DNA of 63,428 bases from the NCBI GenBank assembly GCA_947625385.1, contig CANQOB010000008.1, positions 1 to 63,428 of the forward strand. The letters are read 5' to 3'. The notes under the pieces were generated by a model. The model ran no database searches, was not told the DNA's origin, and worked only from the letters and a program-made list of their open reading frames with translations. A program made the translations under genes and the position numbers. Positions 1 to 8,066 of the stretch are shown here, piece by piece (positions within the stretch are counted from its first letter, which is position 1; each line of letters begins with the position of its first letter). Source of the stretch: an uncultured Clostridia bacterium. Lineage in GTDB: Bacteria; Bacillota; Clostridia; Christensenellales; Borkfalkiaceae.

Positions 1-2
1 TT

Positions 3-78
3 TGGTGGAGATAGCGTGACTCGAACACGTGACCTATGCGTTGCGAACGCATCGCTCTACCAACTGAGCTATACCCCC
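3..78 (-). tRNA. tRNA-Ala (anticodon CGC)
   Basis: The minus strand folds as a 76-nt cloverleaf: a 7-bp acceptor stem beginning GGGGGTA with two G-U pairs, a D arm GCTC/GAGC, an anticodon stem ATGCG/CGCAT around the loop TTCGCAA, and a TTCGA T-loop. The anticodon CGC reads GCG (Ala). The 3' CCA is encoded (positions 3-5). A promoter lies directly upstream. Confidence 0.95.
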
Positions 79-93
79 AATCGATGTGAATTT

Positions 94-122
94 ATTATAC
101 AGGGAAATTCCGAAAAAAGCAA
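94..122 (-). promoter_or_regulatory. Sigma-A type promoter of tRNA-Ala
   Basis: On the minus strand TTGCTT (117-122) and TATAAT (94-99) are separated by 17 bp. The predicted start near 87 is about 9 nt before the mature tRNA. The same TTGCTT-17-TATAAT form drives mrnC. Confidence 0.75.
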
Positions 123-180
123 GCATTTTTCGAGCCTTTCGGAAAGAAATTTTAGGCAACTTCTTTGGCGCGGGAGCGCA

Positions 181-1089
181 TTAACCGTCCGAGAGTTTTC
201 TTGCGAGCGCGTCCGCTTCCGCACGGTCGGGGATGGAGACCTGTGCGCCGCGGCGCGTGACGGTGATTCCCGCGCACAGCGAGGCGAACTTTGCCGCTTC
301 GGGCAGCTCTTTCCCCTCCGCCAGCGAGACGAGAAGCGCGCCGCAGTAGGTGTCCCCCGCCGCCGTCGTATCCACGCACGGTCCCGCGCAAACGGCGGGA
401 ATATGCTCTGTGTGGGTCGGGGTGCGAAGATAGGAGCCCGCGCCGCCGAGCGTCACGATGCAAGCCTTTGCGCCCATATCCAAAAGTTTCACGGCGCCCG
501 CCTCGACGTCGCGCTCGCCGGTCAAGGCAAAGAGCTCGCTCTCATTGGGGACGATGACGTCAACAAGGGGTACCATGTCCGCGATCGGGGCTGCGGGAGC
601 GGGGTTGAGGACCGTGACGAGCCCCTTCTCTTTGGCGAGGGAGAGCGCATGCTTTACGGCGGGCAGAGGGACTTCGAGCTGCGCGCAGAAGATGTCCTTT
701 TCCCATGCGTCCGAGAGGAGCAGATCGGCATCCCGCGTGTTCACCGTGCCGTTTGCGCCCGCGTCGAGGATGATGCGATTGTCCCCTTCCGTCACGAGGA
801 TGACCGCCGTCCCCGTCGCTTGCGTCATGTCGCGGCGGACGCAGCTTACATCCGCCCCCGCCTTTTGCAGGCTCGCGATGAGCGCGTCGCCGAAGCTGTC
901 CCGCCCGGCCGCGCCCGCCATGCAGACGTCGGCGCCCAGCTTTGCGGCGGCATAAGCCTGGTTCGCGCCCTTGCCGCCCGCCGTGCACAGAAAATCGCTC
1001 CCGCGGACGGTCTCCCCCGCCTCGGGAACGCGGGGCGTACGCACGGTGAGATCGGAGTTCAGACTGCCGAGCACATAGATTCGTTTCAT
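181..1089 (-). CDS. rbsK: Ribokinase (PfkB family)
   Basis: The 302-residue product matches ribokinase in length and order of motifs. It should phosphorylate D-ribose to ribose-5-phosphate in the cytoplasm. The N-terminal strand MKRIYVLGSLNSDL is followed by the sugar-binding glycine motif TAGGKGANQAYAAAKLGA, and near the C-terminus by VDTTAAGDTYCGAL, which contains the PfkB signature with the catalytic Asp. The ATG at 1089 follows a GGGGGAG Shine-Dalgarno run. It sits 46 bp after the DUF1858 gene and probably shares its transcript, with a small hairpin between them. No ribose transporter or rbsD gene lies nearby, so the substrate could be another nucleoside-derived sugar. Confidence 0.88.
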   Translation of the reverse strand: MKRIYVLGSLNSDLTVRTPRVPEAGETVRGSDFLCTAGGKGANQAYAAAKLGADVCMAGAAGRDSFGDALIASLQKAGADVSCVRRDMTQATGTAVILVTEGDNRIILDAGANGTVNTRDADLLLSDAWEKDIFCAQLEVPLPAVKHALSLAKEKGLVTVLNPAPAAPIADMVPLVDVIVPNESELFALTGERDVEAGAVKLLDMGAKACIVTLGGAGSYLRTPTHTEHIPAVCAGPCVDTTAAGDTYCGALLVSLAEGKELPEAAKFASLCAGITVTRRGAQVSIPDRAEADALARKLSDG

Positions 1090-1108
1090 CTCTCCCCCTT
1101 CGAAAGAA

Positions 1109-1128
1109 GCCCGCAGCGACCTGCGGGC
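1109..1128 (-). terminator. Hairpin between DUF1858 gene and rbsK
   Basis: An 8-bp stem GCCCGCAG/CTGCGGGC with a 4-nt loop is followed on the minus strand by TTCTTTCG. The U-run is weak, so it is better read as an attenuator or processing hairpin than as a full terminator. Confidence 0.4.
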
Positions 1129-1135
1129 TCCGAGC

Positions 1136-1333
1136 TTATTCGATTCCTTCGTTGAGCTTTGCGAGAAGCTCTTCCAGATCTCTTCCGTGCGCGGAGACAG
1201 CCTCGGAGACCGTCTCGCCGTGGGCGAGCGCGCAGCCGAAGCAGTGCATCCCCGCCGCCATGAGAATCTCCGCCGCGTTCGGATTGATTTCGAGGCAATC
1301 CGCAATGAGCGTATCCGCCGTGATCTTAGCCAT
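1136..1333 (-). CDS. DUF1858 redox-disulfide domain protein
   Basis: This 65-residue protein consists of one DUF1858 domain, the small helical domain also called hybrid-cluster-associated redox disulfide protein. Visible hallmarks are an N-terminal Ala-Asp-rich helix, the core MAAGMHCFGC with a CxxC pair, and the tail AHGRDLEELLAKLN. The cysteine pair suggests a thiol redox or metal-cluster role in the cytoplasm, but the biochemical function of the family is not settled. A GGAGGG site precedes the ATG at 1333. No hybrid cluster protein gene is present in the window. It heads a probable two-gene unit with rbsK. Confidence 0.85.
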   Translation of the reverse strand: MAKITADTLIADCLEINPNAAEILMAAGMHCFGCALAHGETVSEAVSAHGRDLEELLAKLNEGIE

Positions 1334-1360
1334 GTTTTGCCCTCCAACGTGTTTTTCCCC

Positions 1361-1389
1361 ATTTTAGCACAGTTGCCCGGAGTTTTCAA
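1361..1389 (-). promoter_or_regulatory. Promoter of DUF1858-rbsK
   Basis: TTGAAA (1384-1389), a 17-bp spacer ending TGC, and TAAAAT (1361-1366) form a sigma-A promoter with an extended -10 (TGC before the hexamer). Transcription should start near 1354, about 20 nt before the ATG. Confidence 0.7.
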
Positions 1390-1418
1390 CTCTTTTCGGG
1401 GAAAATTTTCCGAAAATT

Positions 1419-1871
1419 TTACAGACCGATGAGCCAATAGATGAGTCCGACCGCCGCGCCCGCGCTCACGCCGAACACGATGATGGGTCCCGCGACGATG
1501 AACATCTTCGCCGCCATGCCGTAAACATAGCCCTCCGTCTTGAACTCGATGGCGGGAGACGCGACGGAGTTGGCGAACCCCGTGATGGGCACGATGCTCC
1601 CCGCGCCCGCGTTCTTGCCGATTCGGTCGTACACGCCGAGTCCCGTGAGCAGCGTTCCCAAAAAGATGAGGATAGCGGAGACGGTGCCGGCGAGCATGTC
1701 CCCCGTCAGCCCCGCAAATTCCAACATGTAGCGGAAAAACTGCCCGATCGTGCAGATGAATCCGCCCACGGCGAAGGCGCGCAGGCACGTCGTGAAGTGC
1801 TTGGTGGGTGGGTCGAACGCATTGACATAGCGCAGATAATTCGCGTTGTGGTTGGCGCTCTTTTCCGTCAT
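1419..1871 (-). CDS. spoVAC: Stage V sporulation protein AC homologue
   Basis: The 150-residue membrane protein matches SpoVAC, one component of the inner-membrane channel for dipicolinic acid in spores. Visible features are the N-terminal motif FDPPTKHFTTCLRAFAVGGFICTIGQ, given here only as its position at residues 20-45, then hydrophobic segments and a glycine-rich C-terminus. The start at 1871 is chosen because a purine-rich GGGAGAGGAGAG precedes it and the upstream extension has no family similarity. The gene is an orphan: spoVAD and spoVAE, usually adjacent, are not in the window, and phage head genes lie immediately upstream. It supports a spore-forming ancestry, but an orphan copy could also serve another channel role. 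Confidence 0.85.
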   Translation of the reverse strand: MTEKSANHNANYLRYVNAFDPPTKHFTTCLRAFAVGGFICTIGQFFRYMLEFAGLTGDMLAGTVSAILIFLGTLLTGLGVYDRIGKNAGAGSIVPITGFANSVASPAIEFKTEGYVYGMAAKMFIVAGPIIVFGVSAGAAVGLIYWLIGL

Positions 1872-2000
1872 GGTCTGCTCTCCTCCCCTCTCCCCTCGGG
1901 GAAGCAGGTCTCCCGCTCCTCCCGCGGACGTGAGAGAGGATTTTGCTTGATTTTCTTCATGCCTATACTTTGGGAAATTTTGCAAGAAAATATACAAAGA

Positions 2001-2025
2001 GCCGCCCGCGCAGAGCGCGGACGGC
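2001..2025 (-). terminator. Terminator of the phage head cassette
   Basis: An 11-bp stem GCCGTCCGCGC/GCGCGGGCGGC with a 3-nt loop (one G-U pair) lies just past the last head-cassette gene and is followed on the minus strand by TCTTTGTATATTTTC. Confidence 0.7.
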
Positions 2026-2030
2026 GGAAA

Positions 2031-2525
2031 TTATTTGACGTACGTCGCGAGCAGGTCGTAGAGCGTCGCGTAGTATTCGCCGAGATAGGAGCGGGCGAGC
2101 GTGTCGAGACGGTATGCCTCCAAGCGGGCGGAGGGATCCGAGGTGACATTCATATAGTACTCGCGGACGACGAGGAACCGCTGCGAATAGCTGAGCGAAT
2201 AGTTGGGATTCTCGGGATAGCGGTACGGTCCGTTCTCGTTGCCCGAATTTTCTAAATTTTCCGCTTCGAGCTGAAACTCGAGGTCGGCGCGCAGGCTTTC
2301 CACTTCCTCTTCGAGAGCTTCGTAGAGCGCCTGCGTCTCCCGCGCAAGTGCGGTGGAGCGCGCCGTATTCCGCCCGAGAAAGTGATAGAAGATCTCCTCG
2401 ACCGTCTCTTGGCACTTTTGGGTCGCGGCGTCCTTTTTTGCCTGCGCCGCGCGCACCATCGCGAGCTGGACGGTGCTCAATTTGTCGTACTTCGGGTCCG
2501 TAAGGTCGATGATGTCGATGGTCAT
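2031..2525 (-). CDS. Last gene of phage head cassette, unknown function
   Basis: I do not recognise this 164-residue protein. It is acidic and mostly helical: the N-terminal DPKYDKLSTVQLAMVRAAQAKK region and the long Glu/Ala-rich middle look like a coiled coil, and the C-terminus is Tyr/Leu-rich. The ATG at 2525 overlaps the stop of the upstream propeller gene as ATGA, so translation is probably coupled. Its position after the connector and the propeller protein suggests a minor virion or assembly protein. A terminator follows directly, making it the end of the transcription unit. Confidence 0.65.
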   Translation of the reverse strand: MTIDIIDLTDPKYDKLSTVQLAMVRAAQAKKDAATQKCQETVEEIFYHFLGRNTARSTALARETQALYEALEEEVESLRADLEFQLEAENLENSGNENGPYRYPENPNYSLSYSQRFLVVREYYMNVTSDPSARLEAYRLDTLARSYLGEYYATLYDLLATYVK

Positions 2526-3793
2526 ATCCTGCCCTCCCTGTAATCCAAGCGAAGTCCGTACAGGCGGGAGATCTTCGAGGAGGCGATCTCCACTTCGAAC
2601 AAGTCTCCCGTGACCGTATGGGGCAAGCGGAAACTGCTGCTGCCGACCCCGCCGATCTCCGCCTCCTCCTTTCCGCTCCGGCAGCTGATGCGGAAGTCTC
2701 CCGAACCGTACAGCCGACCGCCGTACAGCCGCACCTTGCCCTGCTGTGCGATGCGCATCTGAAAGACGATCTCGCCGCCCAACCTGCTGTAACAGGGGAG
2801 CCCCTGCTTCGTGAGCTTGTAGTTCGCGCCCCCCGACTTGAAGTAGACCCCGCTCGCGTTTCCCGCGATACAGGCGGCGGAGGCGGCGACCCAATGGTAG
2901 CTCTTTGCCCCCCTGTCATAGACGAGGAGACAGTTCCCGCGTTGAAGAGTCATGAAGGGAGCGTAGTATTTCCCGTCGCAGGACGCCGACCCGTTGGAGG
3001 CGAGATAGAAGGCGCCGTCGGGCTTCGGGAGCACAAGCTCCGCCCTGTCCGCGTCCACCGCCCACACCCCTTCCGGCGTGCAGAAAGCGATATAGTTCCC
3101 GCAGGAGCAGACGCTCCCTTTGAGGATATTGCCCTCGAAATCGAGGCGCAGGGCGGAGAAATCGGCGTCCCAAGCCGGCGCGGTGACCTTGACGATCTCC
3201 CGTTCGCGAAAGACGTACAGGGCGTCGCGGAAGGGAATCAGGGCGATGATATCGCCGCCCTCCCACGAAAGTTCGAGGTTGCCCGTCCTCCCCGACGTCC
3301 ACGTCTCGGGCGCGAGGGGTTCGCTGTAAGACAGTATGTTCCCCTTCCCGAGAAAAAATCGCTCATGGCAGACCGCAAGCGCGTCGCCGCCGACGGGCGC
3401 GATCTTCTCCCAGACGCTGCCGCTTTGCCTGTACAGCGCGCTGTCCGTGACCGTATACAGGGCGGATTCTGCCCCCTGTTTGCGAAATTGGACAAACGCA
3501 TGGGGGTTGCCTTCGAGTTCGGAGACCGTCTGCTGCGTGAAGTCGTAGACCGCGTAGCCCTCCCCCGAGGGCGCAGGACCCAAAATGTGCTCCTCCGTGG
3601 CGTAGAGATACCTCACCGCACTGCCGAATCCGACCTTGTCCGTCCCCTCCGCCGTTTCGAGCATGCCGTCGCGATAGGCGTATTGCAGCACCAGACAGCC
3701 CGCCATGCCCTTTTTGGCGGCAATGTCCCCGGCGGTGAGCGAGAGAACGCGCCTTGTGTCCGCGGGCAATACGGTTTTCTTATCCGGTATCAT
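2522..3793 (-). CDS. Phage virion-associated protein, beta-propeller-like
   Basis: The 423-residue product is rich in short beta strands repeating at about 45-60 residues (for example VQFRKQGAESALYTVTDSAL and AVDADRAELVLP), which suggests a propeller fold. A protein of this size after the head connector occupies the place of head-completion or DNA-stabilisation proteins such as P22 gp10 in podovirus-type phages; that match is by position and fold impression only. The ATG at 3793 overlaps the preceding stop as ATGA and has GGAGGTGGGC in front of it, so it is preferred to the GTG at 3799. A host-binding or tail-hub role is the alternative. Confidence 0.55.
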   Translation of the reverse strand: MIPDKKTVLPADTRRVLSLTAGDIAAKKGMAGCLVLQYAYRDGMLETAEGTDKVGFGSAVRYLYATEEHILGPAPSGEGYAVYDFTQQTVSELEGNPHAFVQFRKQGAESALYTVTDSALYRQSGSVWEKIAPVGGDALAVCHERFFLGKGNILSYSEPLAPETWTSGRTGNLELSWEGGDIIALIPFRDALYVFREREIVKVTAPAWDADFSALRLDFEGNILKGSVCSCGNYIAFCTPEGVWAVDADRAELVLPKPDGAFYLASNGSASCDGKYYAPFMTLQRGNCLLVYDRGAKSYHWVAASAACIAGNASGVYFKSGGANYKLTKQGLPCYSRLGGEIVFQMRIAQQGKVRLYGGRLYGSGDFRISCRSGKEEAEIGGVGSSSFRLPHTVTGDLFEVEIASSKISRLYGLRLDYREGRI

Positions 3794-4344
3794 GCCCACC
3801 TCCGCGCGGGAATCGTGAGCTTGCGGCGGACGATGTTGGCGGCGCGGACAGCGTCGTGATAGCGCGCCTCGAATGCCGCCGCTTCCTCATACCGCCCGCA
3901 GGCGAGGAGATACTCCGACGCGACCCCCAGCGCCATGAGACGGGCGGAGACCGTGCCCAGCTCGCTCTCTTCTCCGAGCCCCTTTTGCGAGGGCGCATAC
4001 ATGTACTTGACCGTGACGCGCGGCGCGCTCCGTTTTAAGACGATCGACTGCCCCGTGACCGAAAACGGCATACCCATGTCCGAGGAGTCCTTGACGGAAA
4101 CGATCTGCACGGGCTCGTTTTTCAGCGCCGCGAACTCTACGGTCGTCCCCGTGGGGACGACCTCTTCGCTCGCCGTGAGAGGGAAGTAATCCAGCGCGAT
4201 TTCGCTCTCCACGAGGTTGAAGCAGCGGACAAGGAGAGCGACTTCTTGGTCGCTTTCCGCATTTTCCTGCACTTTTGCCGCAACGTCCGCGCGGGAGACG
4301 AGTTCTGCCGCCGTCGCGATCACTTCGTTTACCGAAATCGCCAT
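3790..4344 (-). CDS. Phage head-tail connector-like protein
   Basis: This 184-residue protein begins MAISVNEVIATAAELVSR and continues with the helix-beta-helix layout typical of phage adaptor and connector proteins that bind below the portal. It has a central beta region (FAALKNEPVQIVSVKDSS), a short proline-containing strand, and a C-terminal helical part rich in Ala, Glu and Arg. It lies directly after the capsid gene with a 12-bp gap, the normal place for such a protein in podovirus-type phages. The identification rests on order and fold impression, not on a catalytic motif. Confidence 0.55.
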   Translation of the reverse strand: MAISVNEVIATAAELVSRADVAAKVQENAESDQEVALLVRCFNLVESEIALDYFPLTASEEVVPTGTTVEFAALKNEPVQIVSVKDSSDMGMPFSVTGQSIVLKRSAPRVTVKYMYAPSQKGLGEESELGTVSARLMALGVASEYLLACGRYEEAAAFEARYHDAVRAANIVRRKLTIPARRWA

Positions 4345-4356
4345 ACCTTCCCCCCT

Positions 4357-5511
4357 TTACGCCTCCGTGACGCCCGTGAGCATCGCCTGCCCCGCGGGGC
4401 GGTAGCACAAGAGCTCCGCATACTTGACGAGGGTCGCCGTGTACACCGCTTTATCCGCGATCTGTTTGAGAATCTTGCCGTCCTCGCCCTCGATCCACTG
4501 CCAATCGCCGAGCTGATGCAGGGCGAAGTCGTCCGCGTTGAGCAGATACATGCAGCCCGCCGGGCAGAACCTGTCCGCCACGATGGGAATGCCGTTGTAC
4601 GAGAGCGCGCGGAACCCGCCTTCGAGCTCCATGGGTTCGAGCTTGCGGTAGGGCGCGAGCGCCGAGGCGAACGCGCGGCGGACGCCCCACGAGCAGACAA
4701 TGAAATTTACCGTGCCGCCCGAGCGCTGCTCCACCTCGTCGAGCGTCTGTTGCAGCTTTGCCTCCGTGATCTCGCCGAACTCCGTCTTGACGAGGGGTTG
4801 CAGCCATGCGTTCCCGTCGCGCTTGATGCCGTACAGCGTCTCCGAATCCGAGAAGATGGCGCCGAGCCCCGTGATCTCCAACCCCTTCGAGTGTTGCATA
4901 TATATGGTGTAGTTGGCGGGAGAGGCGATGGGCGCGCCGGAGAGGATGATCTTGTTGTTGATGTGGTCGACGGAAGTGATGAAGCGTCCGGGCGCCACGT
5001 TGGTGTTGGTCGCGCTGTACACGTCGACGATCATGCCCTCCGCAAGGTTGCGCGTGGAATCCACCGTGTACACGGAGCCGGAGACGCCCGAGATCGTGGC
5101 GAGCTTGCCCGAACCGTCGCCGAAGAGCATTCTGCCGAGGTTGAAGGACGAGCTCTTGACGAGCCCCTCCATCTCATCGCTCAAAAGGTCGACGAAGGCG
5201 CCCTCTCCGTTCGCGGACGCGCGCATCGCCTTGTCCGAGATCTGGATGACGCCGTACAGGTTTTTCAGCGTAGAGACGAACTGGGCGTAGCTGTTGGAAT
5301 TGGCAGCCGGGAGCGTCCCCGTCTCCGAGCCCGCGCCGATGCCGCCGTTCACGCCGTAGCGGACGATCTTGCGCACATCCTTGCCCCAGACGTCCGAAGT
5401 CGTCTGGCGAATGCGCGCGAGAAAGGGATTGGCGGACTTGTCGAGCTGGTCGGTAACCGCCGGCAGATAGTAAGATTTGAGGACCGCATCCGCGGATGTG
5501 GTTGTCAACAT
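4357..5511 (-). CDS. Phage major capsid protein
   Basis: The 384-residue protein resembles phage major capsid proteins of the HK97-like fold. Indicators are the N-terminal LKSYYLPAVTDQLDKSANPF, the segment TTSDVWGKDVRKIVRYGVNGG, the stretch ISDKAMRASANGEGAFVDLL that matches the long spine helix region, and the C-terminal part around ADRFCPAGCMYLLNADDFAL. It would polymerise into the head. AAGGAGAAACACACT precedes the ATG at 5511, giving strong translation as expected for an abundant structural protein. The gene follows the scaffold gene by 72 bp. No cleaved N-terminal delta domain is visible, in agreement with a separate scaffold. Confidence 0.8.
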   Translation of the reverse strand: MLTTTSADAVLKSYYLPAVTDQLDKSANPFLARIRQTTSDVWGKDVRKIVRYGVNGGIGAGSETGTLPAANSNSYAQFVSTLKNLYGVIQISDKAMRASANGEGAFVDLLSDEMEGLVKSSSFNLGRMLFGDGSGKLATISGVSGSVYTVDSTRNLAEGMIVDVYSATNTNVAPGRFITSVDHINNKIILSGAPIASPANYTIYMQHSKGLEITGLGAIFSDSETLYGIKRDGNAWLQPLVKTEFGEITEAKLQQTLDEVEQRSGGTVNFIVCSWGVRRAFASALAPYRKLEPMELEGGFRALSYNGIPIVADRFCPAGCMYLLNADDFALHQLGDWQWIEGEDGKILKQIADKAVYTATLVKYAELLCYRPAGQAMLTGVTEA

Positions 5512-5583
5512 AGTGTGTTTCTCCTTATTTTGAAATTTATCGAAATACTTGATTTTTTATGTTTTTTGCGGAAAAAACGCGGT

Positions 5584-5958
5584 TTATTGCTTTTTTCCGC
5601 GCAAATATCCAAGCGCGAGCGAGGACGCTTCACGGATGGATCGCGGCTGCGCGTTGGGATAGGGCACCCCCACCCCGCCCGCTCCCATGAGGGGCACGCT
5701 CTGTCTCGATTGCAGGAATTCTTCGATGATGCGTGCGCGCATCCTCTCGTCGCAGGTGGCCGCACGCGGGAGCTCTTCCTGCCCGTGCGGGTCATGCGAG
5801 GCTTCCGTATCGTGAAGCTGCTCTTCGAGGGCTTTCAGCCGTTGGCTGCGGCGGGTGAATTCGGCTTCCAGCTCCCCGTACGCATGCACGAGGGCATCCA
5901 CGCTTTTGAATTTTCCCGCAAGAAGTTCGGGTTCTCCGTTTTTGTTTTCCTCTTCCAC
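5584..5958 (-). CDS. Phage scaffolding protein
   Basis: The 124-residue product is highly charged. It begins MEEENKNGEPELLAGKFKS, follows with KSVDALVHAYGELEAEFTRRSQRLKALEEQL, a typical scaffold motif and coiled coil at about residues 15-50, and ends in a basic tail (LGYLRGKKQ) that can contact the capsid. The start is GTG at 5958, with GGAG 8 nt upstream, and it abuts the portal stop codon without a gap. Position between portal and capsid is standard for scaffolds. It should assist capsid assembly and leave the finished head. Confidence 0.75.
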   Translation of the reverse strand: MEEENKNGEPELLAGKFKSVDALVHAYGELEAEFTRRSQRLKALEEQLHDTEASHDPHGQEELPRAATCDERMRARIIEEFLQSRQSVPLMGAGGVGVPYPNAQPRSIREASSLALGYLRGKKQ

Positions 5959-7806
5959 TTAATTTTCTCCTTTGCCGCGGTGGCTTTCGAGGTGGCGCAG
6001 GATCCTCGCCTTTGTCGCGGCGTTCCCTTCCCCGCCCGAGAGCAGGGCGCGCAGATGCTCGATGCGGTGGAGTTCGTGATCGTCGTACTCGTCCGCTTCG
6101 AGATCGCGCTGCGCCAACAGAACGTTCTCCCGCTCCGCCTTCGCGATGTGCAGGCGGGAGATGTCGCGTGCGTTTTCGAACGTGCCATAGCCGAGCGCGT
6201 CGAGAATGCGGTTTTTGACCTCGTCCGAAATGTTGCCGTCTTTGTCTTTGAGCAGCCCGAGGGAAAAGAGGTTCAAGATCTCCTCTTTGACTTGTTCGGG
6301 CGTGCGGTCGTATCCCGCTGCGAACTGCACGTCGTCCGCCGAGATATCGCTCGCGTCAAAGTAAAAGAGCTCGGTGTTTCCGTCCGTACCCGTCATGCGG
6401 AGGAGGCGTTTGGACGCGGCGAACTGTTTATAAAGGTGCAGAATCTGTTTGCCCGCTTCCTTTACCGCCCGTTCAACGCTCTCCACCGCACCGTGCATAC
6501 GGTTGGTGTCCTGGTCGATGAGAAGTTGCAGCCCGACGGCGCTCGTCACGTGGGTGGGATTGGTGGAGTTGCGCGAGACTTCACTCACACCCGAGACGAG
6601 CAAAAATTCCGTCGTGATGCGCGCCTCTTCCTCGGAAAATTCGGAAGGCAAGCTTCCGCAGTCGAGGAAAGAGGGCTTCTCCGACCCCTGCCGGTACACA
6701 AGCACCCGCCCCGGATACAGACCGTTTTCGGCGAGCTCCCCGTCGTCGACCGACCCGTCCTCCACCGCGATGACGCCGCTCGTAAGCCTGTTGAGAAACT
6801 CATGCTTGCGGTTTCTGACGGCGTTGTACGCGCGTTGGAGAGGAATCATCCTGTCCACGACCGAAGTTCCGAAAAAGGCGCCGGGCAGCTCGATGCTCGT
6901 CTGCCGCACGAAGGGAAAGACGCGCTCTCCCCTGTCGCCGTTCTTATAGGGCAGCGGGCCCTCGTAGAGAAGGTTGTCCGCCGCGACGATCTCCAACCGC
7001 CCTTCGGGCTGCCTTGCCGAAGGACGGGTGTACCGTTCAATGAGAATCTCCCGTCCCGGGAGCGCGGGGCGCATATCCCCGTCCTTGGGATGCTTCCAGC
7101 CGCCCGCCGCGCAGTAGGGCGCGAGCGGGAATTCCTCGATCGTCCTTCCCGCAAGCTCCACCCCGAATTTTTCGAAGATCTCCTCCACGGGCACGGCTTT
7201 GGCATGGATGAGGCTCTTGACCTCGCTCAGATCCGACGCCGTAAGGGTATCGGGATACACCTCGAAGGGAGAGAGCGCCACAACATTGACGTCGCCCTCC
7301 TTCATGGAATGCCCGGTCTCGTCCGTTCCGATGACGTTGCCCTCGTCGAAGTTCCACACGATCTTGTAGAAGGACGTCCCGCAGACCTCCGACCAGAGCG
7401 TCGCGGCGGAGATCACCTTGTCGAGGTCGACCCGTCCCTTGACCGCGCGCAGGATATTCGTGGCGAGCCGCGCCGTCTTGATGTCGGCTTCCTCATCCGA
7501 GAAGGCGCGCACCTCGAGCCCGGGGCGCACCATGGCGAGCCGTGCGAGCCGCGTGTCGACCGTGGGCGCGATGTGGTTGAAGCAGCGGCGCGACTGCCAG
7601 TAAAAATCCGCGCTCTCCTCCTCGATGTCGCCCGCCGGGGAAAGGTCGCAGAATTGGTTTCCGCTCACAAAGTTCATGTTGAGCTGCCAGCCCCGTTCCA
7701 GCTGCTTGCGCGCCGCCCGCCGCGCTTCGAAGTCCGCACGGATCTCCGCCGCGAGCGCCTTTTTGCGCGCTTCTTCCTGTTTCTGCCGTAATTCTTTTTC
7801 TGTCAT
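5959..7806 (-). CDS. Phage portal protein, P22-type
   Basis: This 615-residue protein matches the long portal proteins of podovirus-type phages. It has a charged N-terminal helix (about residues 1-40), then LNMNFVSGNQF and QSRRCFNHIAPTVDTRLARL, both typical of P22-like portals, the stem and clip region, and a long C-terminal helical part. Portals form a 12-subunit ring at one head vertex through which DNA is packaged. The gene overlaps the TerS-like gene by 4 bp and abuts the scaffold gene, so the head genes form one translationally coupled unit. The reading frame is full length and shows no decay. Confidence 0.85.
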   Translation of the reverse strand: MTEKELRQKQEEARKKALAAEIRADFEARRAARKQLERGWQLNMNFVSGNQFCDLSPAGDIEEESADFYWQSRRCFNHIAPTVDTRLARLAMVRPGLEVRAFSDEEADIKTARLATNILRAVKGRVDLDKVISAATLWSEVCGTSFYKIVWNFDEGNVIGTDETGHSMKEGDVNVVALSPFEVYPDTLTASDLSEVKSLIHAKAVPVEEIFEKFGVELAGRTIEEFPLAPYCAAGGWKHPKDGDMRPALPGREILIERYTRPSARQPEGRLEIVAADNLLYEGPLPYKNGDRGERVFPFVRQTSIELPGAFFGTSVVDRMIPLQRAYNAVRNRKHEFLNRLTSGVIAVEDGSVDDGELAENGLYPGRVLVYRQGSEKPSFLDCGSLPSEFSEEEARITTEFLLVSGVSEVSRNSTNPTHVTSAVGLQLLIDQDTNRMHGAVESVERAVKEAGKQILHLYKQFAASKRLLRMTGTDGNTELFYFDASDISADDVQFAAGYDRTPEQVKEEILNLFSLGLLKDKDGNISDEVKNRILDALGYGTFENARDISRLHIAKAERENVLLAQRDLEADEYDDHELHRIEHLRALLSGGEGNAATKARILRHLESHRGKGEN

Positions 7807-8066
7807 ACTGTCTCCTCTTCTTTGAGTTGCGCAAGCAGGCGCTGCCGTTCCCGTTCGAGCTCTTCATCCGAAAGCGCGGAATAATCGCTGCTTTCGAGCA
7901 TCATTTTGACCGCTTTGAGGTCGGGAGGGATGTCCTTTCTCGTCTCCTTGCGCTTGATGAGTTTGAGTTCGCCTTCCTTTGCGTCGTACTCCTCGGTCAC
8001 TTCCTCGACGGAAAACCCGAGCGCGACTTTCAGGATGGCGTCGCTCAATAATTTATCCACTGCCAC
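7803..8066 (-). CDS. Small terminase-like protein (TerS candidate)
   Basis: The 87-residue protein lies between TerL and portal. Its middle part KLIKRKETRKDIPPDLKAVKMML resembles the C-terminal segment of small terminases (a basic strand, then an xxIPPDxxAxxxxL motif), but the usual N-terminal DNA-binding helix-turn-helix is missing or very short. It may be a reduced TerS or a different packaging factor. The start is the GTG at 8066, 14 bp inside the TerL stop region; a second GTG six bases later is possible. The C-terminal half is an acidic helix. Confidence 0.5.
   Translation of the reverse strand: MAVDKLLSDAILKVALGFSVEEVTEEYDAKEGELKLIKRKETRKDIPPDLKAVKMMLESSDYSALSDEELERERQRLLAQLKEEETV

Noticed and set aside
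4246-7791. An open frame of 1,181 codons on the plus strand
   Set aside because: It is antisense to capsid, scaffold and portal genes with clear family motifs; its Arg/Val/Glu-rich composition is what GC-rich antisense frames give.
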